Below are positions 8,724 through 16,090 of a stretch of DNA of 64,000 nt, in pieces. Both the position numbers and the translations under genes were made by a program. This DNA is from an uncultured Prevotellaceae bacterium (GTDB taxonomy: Bacteria > Bacteroidota > Bacteroidia > Bacteroidales > Bacteroidaceae): NCBI GenBank assembly GCA_902784615.1, contig CACZVN010000001.1, positions 1 through 64,000 on the forward strand, written 5' to 3'. The notes under the pieces were generated by a model. The model did not search any database. It saw only the letters and a list, made by a program, of their open reading frames with translations, and was not told the DNA's origin. Every line of letters starts with the position of its first letter. Within the stretch, counting starts at the first letter, position 1.

Positions 8724-9761
8724 TTATTCTTCATCTCCATTCAGCAGGTCGAAAATCGCCTGAAAGTCCTTGGCCGCACGCTTGTCGTAGAAACCGTCGT
8801 CAGTCTCATCCGTGTTGGTTGTCTTGGTCTCAATGCAGTCGCCATTCTCGTCGAAATAATAGCGCCATTCGAATACCTGCCCCTCTTCAGCACCTCGAGA
8901 ATAAGAGAACACAAGATTCTTGGTCTTCTGGTCGAAAAGATACTCGTCATAGCCGTTAAGTTGCATCGACTTGCTAGTACGATTGATGAAATAGATGCCG
9001 TCTTTATCGAAATAGATTCTTGTCTCTGTTGTTCTGGGTGGCTGGTCGTCGCCCAGGTCGTGGAGGATGATATGCAGATCATTCGGCATTTCTGCCTTAT
9101 CGTTGGCTGCCGACTTCTCCTTGGCCTGAGCATAAAGAGAACGGATGTACTTCAGACGCTCTGCCTTGGAAGTTGTGGGCTTCTTCGGCGTGTCGAGATC
9201 CAGTGGGGTGAAATAGCCGTTGTAGTTTATCATATTGAACAGTCTCACGTAGTATTCTGCATTCTCCTTCTCTGTCTCTGGCATCGTCCAACTGTTGTGC
9301 GTATTGTGCTTCTGCTCGATGCATTGTCCCTCGGCATCGTAATAGTAGCGCGACTCCACCACGAAGCCGCCATCCGTCTCACCTCTCATATAACAGAAGA
9401 TGACCTGATGATCCTTAGGGTCGAGCAGCACCTCGCGGTATCTGAGATGTCCGTGGAGACCCCAGTCCTCTACGATGAAGTAAGGCGGTTGTTTCGTCGC
9501 CAGGCCATCCACTATTTTCTCGTCGAAATAGAAGTCCAGTTGCTCTGTGTCGTAGAGGGGGACATCCTCATCCTCCAGTGTATTGATGATGAGTCGCATG
9601 TCCTTGGGTGACTTGCCGTTTTTGCCATTGGCATCAACCTTCTTCTTGGCCTCGGCATAGCACTTGCGGATATACTTCATCCGTTCTTCCTTCGACGTCT
9701 GTGCCAAGGCTATGCTTCCGCACGCCAGCACCATGATCATACTGATTAGAATCCTTTTCAT
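8724..9761 (-). CDS. Secreted protein with an internal tandem duplication, unknown function
   Basis: A 345-residue exported protein (signal peptide ends near IALAQ) made of two similar halves. SKEERMKYIRKCYAEAKKK and SKAERLKYIRSLYAQAKEK begin the halves, RLIINTLEDED matches HIILHDLGDDQ, and ESRYYYDAEGQCIEQK matches EWRYYFDENGDCIETK. This is an ancient tandem domain duplication of about 160 residues per unit. I do not recognise the domain; the repeated Y-x-F-D/Y-Y-x-D strands suggest a beta-sheet fold. First gene of a three-gene operon, divergent from the GH3 glycosidase, and its promoter shares a palindrome with that gene. Confidence 0.75.
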   Translation of the reverse strand: MKRILISMIMVLACGSIALAQTSKEERMKYIRKCYAEAKKKVDANGKNGKSPKDMRLIINTLEDEDVPLYDTEQLDFYFDEKIVDGLATKQPPYFIVEDWGLHGHLRYREVLLDPKDHQVIFCYMRGETDGGFVVESRYYYDAEGQCIEQKHNTHNSWTMPETEKENAEYYVRLFNMINYNGYFTPLDLDTPKKPTTSKAERLKYIRSLYAQAKEKSAANDKAEMPNDLHIILHDLGDDQPPRTTETRIYFDKDGIYFINRTSKSMQLNGYDEYLFDQKTKNLVFSYSRGAEEGQVFEWRYYFDENGDCIETKTTNTDETDDGFYDKRAAKDFQAIFDLLNGDEE

Positions 9762-9789
9762 TTTCGGCTCTGGTTTTTAATTGACGGGG

Positions 9790-9869
9790 CAAAGATACGA
9801 ATAAGCAGGTAAAAATCCAAATTTATTTGGATAATTCCGTTGATTATTCAATTTAATATCGTATCTTTG
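9790..9869. promoter_or_regulatory. Divergent promoter region with shared palindrome
   Basis: The minus-strand promoter has TATCTTTG (9797-9790) and TTTG (9821-9818) at 24-base spacing. The plus-strand promoter for the GH3 gene has TATCTTTG at 9862-9869 with a weaker GTTG near -33. A perfect palindrome ATCCAAATTTATTTGGAT (9815-9832) covers the minus-strand -33 box and lies just upstream of the plus-strand one, so one bound protein could affect both genes. Confidence 0.6.
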
Positions 9870-9894
9870 TCCCCAGAACAATAACTGAAACCCA

Positions 9895-12075
9895 ATGAAG
9901 TATTATCGTCTGCTCCAAACCCTGGCCGTTTTCCTCTTTGGAACAACTGCTATCAATGCTCAGCCCTATGACTTCCAGAATACGAAGTTGAAGGATGACA
10001 AACGTGTGGAACTATTTATCAAGCATCTGACGCTCGAAGAGAAGATGATGTGGCTGTCGCCCATGATGGGAACGCCCCGTCTGGGTATGCCTGTGCTCAG
10101 CTGCTATGAGGGTCTGCATGGCTTGGCCCTCGGGGGACCGTCGCGCAACAATGGTGTGATCACCGTCGATGGCAAGGAGGTGCCCAACGACCTGCCTACT
10201 ACCATCTTCCCTCAGGCGTATGGCATGGGCTCTACCTGGGATCCATCCCTTATCCAACGTATTGGTGAGATCGAAGCCGAAGAGGTGCGCTGGTATGCCC
10301 AGGGTACGAAGGCCCGTCGCAAGGGATTGGTGGTCTTTGCTCCTAATGCCGATCTCGCCCGTGATCCCCGCTGGGGACGTACGGAGGAGAGCTTCGGTGA
10401 GGATCCTTTCCTGACGGCCCAACTCTCCGTGGCAATGGTGAAGGGCTTGCAAGGAGATGATCCGCGTTATTGGAAGACGGCTGCCCTGATGAAGCACTTC
10501 CTCGCCAACAGTAATGAGGACGGGCGCGACTCCACCTCCAGCAACTTCGATGAACGGCTATTCCGCGAATACTACTCCTATCCTTTCTATAAAGGTATTA
10601 CAGAGGGTGGTAGCCGTGCCTTTATGGCCTCGTACAATAGTTGGAACGGCATTCCTATGTGCGTCCATCCCTGTCTTGACGAGATCACGCGTCAGGAGTG
10701 GGGTAACAATGGCATCATCTGTACCGATGGTGGTGCTTATGCCATGCTGGTGAACGCTCATCACTATTATCCCGACTTCCCCACAGCCGCCGCAGGTGTT
10801 GTCAAAGCTGGTACCAGCCAGTTCCTCGACCGTTATCAGCCTTATTTGAAAGAAGCAGTGGAGAAAGGCTTAGTGACCGAGGCCGATATTGACAAGGTGA
10901 TCCGGGGTAATATCTTCGTGGCCCTGAAACTCGGCCTGCTCGACGACGGATGCCCCTATGCCGAAATCGGCAAGGATTCCACGGCCATGCCGCCCTATGA
11001 GCGTGAGGAGGTGAAGCAGTTCGTGCGTGAGGTGACGGCCAAGAGCATCGTCCTGCTGAAGAACGCTAACCAGACACTGCCCATAAAGGGTGTTAAGAAA
11101 ATCGCCGTCGTGGGACCATACGCCGACAAGATTATCTATGACTGGTACAGCGGGACCGCTCCCTACGAGAATACCATCCTGAAAGCCATGCAGGAGGCTG
11201 GCAAGGCGTATGGTATCGAGATCCTTTATGCCCCGGACAACCAGATGGGACGTGCGGAGGCATTGGCCCGGGAGGCTGATATGGTGCTCGTCTGCACAGG
11301 TAATCATCCATACGGTACGGATCGTACGTGGAAGGTGTGTCCAGTGCCCAGCGACGGGCGCGAGGCCAATGACCGCCATTCGCTCCAGTTGCCTGATGAG
11401 GACGAGATCCGTCGTATCTATGCTGTCAATCCCAATACGGTACTGGTGCTCGTCAGCAGTTTCCCCTATACGATTAACTGGAGCAAGGAACATCTGCCCG
11501 CCATCCTCCACGTGACGCATTGCTCTCAGGAACAGGGACATGGTGTAACCGATGTGCTTTTCGGACGGGTGAATCCCGCTGGACGTACCACGCAGACATG
11601 GGTTAAGGATATCCTCGATCTGCCGCCGATGATGGACTATGATATTCGTCATGGACGTACCTATATGTATTTTGACAAGGAGGTGCTCTTCCCCTTTGGC
11701 TATGGTCTGAGCTACACCCGCTTTGAATATGGCGACGCGAAGATCCTGAAACAGGACAAGCAGAAGGTGTATGTTTCTGTGCCAGTAAGGAATGTGGGAG
11801 CGTGCGACGGCGAAGAGGTTGTCCAACTCTATGCCCATTATCCTGACTCCAAGGTGGAACATCCCCGTCGTCAGCTTCGGGCCTTCGAGCGTGTCAGTAT
11901 CCCTCAGGGCGAGACGCGTGAGGTAGTGCTGGAGATTGATAAGAACGACCTGTCATACTGGGATGAGGCTGCCCATGCTTTTGTGCAGGAGTCAGGACGT
12001 GTCTGTCTTGAAATCGGAGCCTCGTCTGCCGATATCCGTACGGAGATTGATTATTACCCGAAGAAACAGAAATGA
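9895..12075 (+). CDS. Glycoside hydrolase family 3 (beta-glucosidase/beta-xylosidase type)
   Basis: A 726-residue exported GH3 exo-glycosidase. Signal peptide to about residue 22 (TAINAQ). The N-terminal barrel carries the FPQAYGMGSTWD and DPRWGRTEESFGEDP segments, then KHFLAN. The catalytic nucleophile is D278 in GIICTDGGAY, the position of the usual SDW/SDG motif. The C-terminal sandwich begins near LLKNANQTLPIKG, and a fibronectin-III-like domain ends the protein (VPVRNVGACDGEEVVQLYAHY). Subfamily substrate cannot be fixed from motifs; xylo- or gluco-oligosaccharides are likely. The following DUF418 gene overlaps it by 4 bases. Confidence 0.9.
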   Translation: MKYYRLLQTLAVFLFGTTAINAQPYDFQNTKLKDDKRVELFIKHLTLEEKMMWLSPMMGTPRLGMPVLSCYEGLHGLALGGPSRNNGVITVDGKEVPNDLPTTIFPQAYGMGSTWDPSLIQRIGEIEAEEVRWYAQGTKARRKGLVVFAPNADLARDPRWGRTEESFGEDPFLTAQLSVAMVKGLQGDDPRYWKTAALMKHFLANSNEDGRDSTSSNFDERLFREYYSYPFYKGITEGGSRAFMASYNSWNGIPMCVHPCLDEITRQEWGNNGIICTDGGAYAMLVNAHHYYPDFPTAAAGVVKAGTSQFLDRYQPYLKEAVEKGLVTEADIDKVIRGNIFVALKLGLLDDGCPYAEIGKDSTAMPPYEREEVKQFVREVTAKSIVLLKNANQTLPIKGVKKIAVVGPYADKIIYDWYSGTAPYENTILKAMQEAGKAYGIEILYAPDNQMGRAEALAREADMVLVCTGNHPYGTDRTWKVCPVPSDGREANDRHSLQLPDEDEIRRIYAVNPNTVLVLVSSFPYTINWSKEHLPAILHVTHCSQEQGHGVTDVLFGRVNPAGRTTQTWVKDILDLPPMMDYDIRHGRTYMYFDKEVLFPFGYGLSYTRFEYGDAKILKQDKQKVYVSVPVRNVGACDGEEVVQLYAHYPDSKVEHPRRQLRAFERVSIPQGETREVVLEIDKNDLSYWDEAAHAFVQESGRVCLEIGASSADIRTEIDYYPKKQK

Positions 12076-13268
12076 TGTCAGAAGGACCCGTATCAGAGAA
12101 ACAGCGTTATCTCATCCTCGATGCCTTGCGTGGCTTTGCCTTGATGGGTATCGCTCTCGCTAACTTCCCGGAGTTTGCCCTGTGGACTTTCCTGAGCCCA
12201 GAGGATCAGGCAGCCATGGGGACGGGCGGCATCGATCTGGTGGTACGGTTCTTCCTGTATATGTTGGTCGATGGCAAGTTCTATACGATCTTCTCGCTGT
12301 TGTTTGGTGTCGGTTTCTCGTTGTTCCTCCAGCGTCATTCCGTGTCGCGTTTCCTGCGTAGGATGGTGATACTGGCTGCTATCGGCTTTTGTCATCTGAT
12401 GTTCATCTGGAGCGGCGACATCCTGTTGCTCTACGCTGTCGGCGGTATGCTGCTGCCACTGTTCTTCCGCCTGAAGGACAAAGTCCTGCTGCTGATAGCA
12501 GTCCTGCTGATTATTCTGCCTGTAGGACTGGATGCCCTGACGGAGTTCGCAGGTGTCGATTTCGCAGGACCTTTCTATGATTTGTGGTGGCGTGAAGCCC
12601 ATGCGCAGGGTATCACGGAGGAGAATTTCGCAGGCTGGCTCCGCGATGCAGATTCCTATCCTAAGATGTTGGCCTTTCTCATGCAGGGTGCCTGTGAACG
12701 AATGTGGGAGTTTGTCAGCGGCCATCGCCTGCCGCGTGTGTTAGGCCTTTTTATCCTTGGCTATCTGATCGGGAAGCACAGACTCTACGTCCGTCTGTCT
12801 GAGATGCCGATGGCGAAGTGGCTCGACTATTGTATCCTCTATGCCATCCCCACGTCGATGCTCTATGCGTGGAGTGCCTGTAACGGACATCCATGGGGAC
12901 TCACCGTCCACTCCCTGCTCTATACCCTGAGTGTCATCCCTGCGGCATTCTCTTATATTTTAGGTTTTTGTGTGGCCTATCAGCATACGCCCTCCTGTTA
13001 TAAGTTCTTCCCCATGATGGCCTTCACAGGGCGTATGGCCCTCTCGAACTATATCGGCCAGTCGCTCATTGGCATCGTACTGTTCTATGGCATTGGTTTC
13101 GGCCTTGGCACCTCCTTCGGCTTGGTCTTCGTCATCCTGACGGCCCTCGCTGTCTTTGTGCTCCAAACATACCTGAGCCGTCTGTGGCTCAGTCGTTTCC
13201 TGTTCGGTCCTTTGGAGTGGCTCTGGCGCCTCCTTACTTACGGCCGCTACTTCCCCATTCGTCGTTAA
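12072..13268 (+). CDS. DUF418 family inner-membrane protein (YeiB-like)
   Basis: A 398-residue polytopic membrane protein. It opens with RYLILDALRGFALMGIALAN, the signature of the DUF418/YeiB group, which is related to membrane acyltransferases. About ten hydrophobic segments follow, and the C-terminal half carries the DUF418 domain (GRMALSNYIGQSLIGIVLFY). The gene overlaps the GH3 stop by 4 bases (ATGA), a sign of translational coupling. Substrate unknown; a role in acylating or moving sugar-linked molecules would fit the neighbour but is inference. Confidence 0.82.
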   Translation: MMSEGPVSEKQRYLILDALRGFALMGIALANFPEFALWTFLSPEDQAAMGTGGIDLVVRFFLYMLVDGKFYTIFSLLFGVGFSLFLQRHSVSRFLRRMVILAAIGFCHLMFIWSGDILLLYAVGGMLLPLFFRLKDKVLLLIAVLLIILPVGLDALTEFAGVDFAGPFYDLWWREAHAQGITEENFAGWLRDADSYPKMLAFLMQGACERMWEFVSGHRLPRVLGLFILGYLIGKHRLYVRLSEMPMAKWLDYCILYAIPTSMLYAWSACNGHPWGLTVHSLLYTLSVIPAAFSYILGFCVAYQHTPSCYKFFPMMAFTGRMALSNYIGQSLIGIVLFYGIGFGLGTSFGLVFVILTALAVFVLQTYLSRLWLSRFLFGPLEWLWRLLTYGRYFPIRR

Positions 13269-13304
13269 CAATAAAAACATTACTAACCCAAAACAAATAT
13301 TAAA

Positions 13305-15581
13305 ATGAAAAAGGTATTATTATTTATTTCAATGCTATTAGCCGCCGTGCTGATAACTAGCCTCTATTCCTGTACCCAAGATGGAGGAGACAATGACAAC
13401 CGCCATCGGCAAGGGAATGAAAACGGAGAAAATGTGAACTTGGAGAAAGCTTGTGAATCCTTACAAGAAGTAAGCGATATATATATGGAATGTCGCTCTA
13501 TTGAGGAACTCCAGAATCATGTTGACGAGATTACCAAAATCGACAATGTTGAAAAAGTGTATTTTTCTGATATTGCGATGTTTGTGAAGGTTAAGGACTT
13601 TATGACGGTTTCGTTTTGTTTTTATCCAGAAGTGAAATCTCCCCAAATAGAACAATTAGATATTCCCCAAGTACGTCAAGCAGGTACACGGGCAAGTTCC
13701 GATAATTCTTTTTCCCAGTTAGGTTTTGAGAAAGCGGTGATTATCGATCAACAGGTAAATGATAGGAATTGGGATCTTTACACACAAGGAATAAAAGGTA
13801 TGTTAGATAGGGTTGGTATAAAAACTGAAATCAATAAAGCTCCCACCATAGAATACCTTCGGGATGGACTATTTGACAATGATATCGTGTTGTTTATATC
13901 ACATGGTCATTATGATTCTGATAAAAAACTGCATTGGCTTGATTTACAGAATTTGGAAGAATTTGATTGGAGACTATATCCCCAAATGTCGTTGGGAGAT
14001 TATCTAACAAATGATCTTATATTAGCACTAGGTGGTAGTGTCTTTGTAGAGAATGACATGCTTCAAATAACGATTACTCAGAAATGGAAAACATTTCGTT
14101 ATGTTCCATACGCATGCTTTTCCGTTTCAGAGAAGTTCATTTCTTCTATACAAAAGAAGTTTAAGAAACAAGGAAAAGCTTTGGTGTTTAATGTGGCTTG
14201 CCAATCGCTGATGGCTGGAGATAACACCGTGACAGATCAAAATCAGCATGACTTTGCTTTCGCTCAAGCATTTATTGATCGAGGAGCTGGTGTCTATTTC
14301 GGATATGACGAGATCAATGGCGCAGGTCAGATGGCAGGAATGCTGTTATTGGGCAGTATTGCTTCTGGGCAATCGGTAAAGAGTGCATTCAATTCTCTTC
14401 CTGATGCGGTTGTCCATAATCAAATGGATGATGGTGATGAAGAAAAGCAAATTGCTCCAACACGTTTTTGGACAGCGGACTTATTTTACTATCCTGAGGA
14501 TCATTTTGATATAGAAAACTGTTGTCAAGTTTTTCCCACCCTTGAAGAAAAAGAAGAATCTGACAAGAACATTATATTGAAATCGTCAGAACCGTATAAT
14601 TTGATGTTTTATAAGGGAGATAAAATTGATGATAAATATACTGTAACTGGAGTATATCCATTTATTGTTGAACCAGTAAGCGATTATGAAAGTTTTGCTC
14701 GTTACGAATTTACGTATGGATATGAAGTAAGCACAACAAAAGATTTTACCTCTTCCCATACTAAAGTATATGAAATGCAATTTAATAGAGCTCACGTGAA
14801 TAATTATGCATTATCAGACGATGATTATATCCTCCATTTTTCTTATCCCGTTCCGAAATCAGATTTAGAATCAGAAACTACCTACTATTATCGCGCATAT
14901 CTTAATGATGGAACTAATAAATACTTTAGTGATTACGATACCTTTACTACTCCTAAGCAGGAGCGTATTGAACAGGTGATACCAAAGGAAATCCTTGAGA
15001 CCATGGAACCTTATATTACCATTTATGAAGGTGATAGTCCTCCTGTCGTGGAAGGTGTGTATGTGATTTCTCCTAATGTTATTAGTTATGATTCTACCAA
15101 CGGATTTGATGCAGGAGATCTATTTGCAGATCATTATCTGAAGTTCTCCAATCAGGATATCCTCAAAAATACCCTTGACTTTGAAGGAAAGGAAGTCGTT
15201 GATGGACGTACTATCAGTTATGAAGGGGGACCCGGTGCCTTCATCAGTGGTACGGGTGACAATTTCACAGTGTTCTTTGATGTGAGCGGAACGGCCTATT
15301 TTGACGAGTATAATGTGGATTATACGGAAGCACTGGTCATTTCTGGCACGCTTACATCTACGGGTATTAAGAATGCTGAGTATTCCTTCGTTTTGACTTG
15401 GAAAGGTGATGACCCCAAACCCTATGCCATTAAGAAGGGTGACTTCCGCGTCTTCAAGGATAACGACGGGCTGGCTTCGAAAGCTACCTGGCCAAGCGGT
15501 GCCCGTAGTTGGGGATGGGACTACCATGTGAAGGATGGCAAGATCACAACCCCGTGGTCTATCTACGCTGTAAGGAAGTAA
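13305..15581 (+). CDS. Lipoprotein with caspase-like (clan CD) His/Cys dyad
   Basis: A 758-residue lipoprotein: the lipobox is LYSC, so lipidation is at about C23. Residues 140-390 look like a caspase-haemoglobinase fold. VLFISHGHYD supplies H200, followed 99 residues later by LVFNVACQSLMAG with C299, then GAGVYFGYDEING and a helix (SVKSAFNSLPDAV) as in CHAT and C25 peptidases. Residues 420-560 look like a fibronectin-III-type domain, and the C-terminal 180 residues form an unrecognised beta-rich region. The first three quarters are visibly richer in A+T than the genes around it, while the last 500 or so bases match the neighbourhood, suggesting transfer or fusion. No promoter was found in the 36-base gap after the DUF418 gene. 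Protease activity is inference. Confidence 0.6.
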   Translation: MKKVLLFISMLLAAVLITSLYSCTQDGGDNDNRHRQGNENGENVNLEKACESLQEVSDIYMECRSIEELQNHVDEITKIDNVEKVYFSDIAMFVKVKDFMTVSFCFYPEVKSPQIEQLDIPQVRQAGTRASSDNSFSQLGFEKAVIIDQQVNDRNWDLYTQGIKGMLDRVGIKTEINKAPTIEYLRDGLFDNDIVLFISHGHYDSDKKLHWLDLQNLEEFDWRLYPQMSLGDYLTNDLILALGGSVFVENDMLQITITQKWKTFRYVPYACFSVSEKFISSIQKKFKKQGKALVFNVACQSLMAGDNTVTDQNQHDFAFAQAFIDRGAGVYFGYDEINGAGQMAGMLLLGSIASGQSVKSAFNSLPDAVVHNQMDDGDEEKQIAPTRFWTADLFYYPEDHFDIENCCQVFPTLEEKEESDKNIILKSSEPYNLMFYKGDKIDDKYTVTGVYPFIVEPVSDYESFARYEFTYGYEVSTTKDFTSSHTKVYEMQFNRAHVNNYALSDDDYILHFSYPVPKSDLESETTYYYRAYLNDGTNKYFSDYDTFTTPKQERIEQVIPKEILETMEPYITIYEGDSPPVVEGVYVISPNVISYDSTNGFDAGDLFADHYLKFSNQDILKNTLDFEGKEVVDGRTISYEGGPGAFISGTGDNFTVFFDVSGTAYFDEYNVDYTEALVISGTLTSTGIKNAEYSFVLTWKGDDPKPYAIKKGDFRVFKDNDGLASKATWPSGARSWGWDYHVKDGKITTPWSIYAVRK

Positions 15582-15606
15582 GAATCATTCAGTAGAATGA
15601 AAAAAA

Positions 15607-15637
15607 GAGCCGGAAGTGATGAACTTTCGGCTTTTTT
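15607..15637 (+). terminator. Intrinsic terminator after the lipoprotein gene
   Basis: AGCCGGAAG and CTTTCGGCT pair (one G-T) around a short loop, followed by TTTTTT. Confidence 0.7.
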
Positions 15638-15666
15638 GTGTAATTTCGCAGCCGATTTAAATATGT

Positions 15667-16047
15667 ATGGCTATGATGAATGGTGTTTATACGATTCTGC
15701 TGCTCATTCTGAGCAATGTATTTATGACGTTTGCGTGGTACGGACATCTACGGCTGCAGCAGTCTGGCATCTCGACGAACTGGCCGCTCTATCTGGTGAT
15801 TGCCTTTTCGTGGATGATTGCCTTTTTCGAGTACTGCTGTCAGGTGCCTGCCAACCGCATAGGCTTTGTGGATAACGGAGGTCCCTTCAACCTCGTGCAG
15901 TTGAAGGTGATTCAGGAGTGTATCTCACTGGTGGTATTCGCCGTGATTGCCAATATGATCTTCCAGCATGAGCATCTGCACTGGAACCATGCGGCGGCTG
16001 CCCTCTGTCTGGTGGCAGCAGTATATTTCGTATTTATGAAGCCGTAA
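15667..16047 (+). CDS. DMT/DUF486 family small membrane protein
   Basis: A 126-residue protein with four hydrophobic segments, matching the DUF486 family of half-sized drug/metabolite-transporter-like proteins: SNVFMTFAWYGHL in the first segment, SWMIAFFEYCCQVPANRIG in the middle, FNLVQLKVIQECISL before the third, and a final AALCLVAAVYFVFMKP segment. Proteins this short normally work as dimers. A TAATTTCG element (15641-15648) may be its -7 box. Transport substrate unknown. Confidence 0.8.
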   Translation: MAMMNGVYTILLLILSNVFMTFAWYGHLRLQQSGISTNWPLYLVIAFSWMIAFFEYCCQVPANRIGFVDNGGPFNLVQLKVIQECISLVVFAVIANMIFQHEHLHWNHAAAALCLVAAVYFVFMKP

Positions 16048-16049
16048 TG

Positions 16050-16081
16050 TTTGGTGGTTTCATTTTTTCTTCCTATTTTTG
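16050..16081 (+). promoter_or_regulatory. dnaG promoter
   Basis: TTTG (16050-16053) and TATTTTTG (16074-16081) at exact consensus spacing. The expected transcription start is only a few bases before the ATG at 16091, which makes that ATG the likely start and the mRNA nearly leaderless. Confidence 0.75.
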
Positions 16082-16090
16082 CAGTCGGTA

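Noticed and set aside
10870-11862. Long minus-strand frame inside the GH3 gene
   Set aside because: Antisense shadow of a clear glycosidase gene, without promoter or motif.
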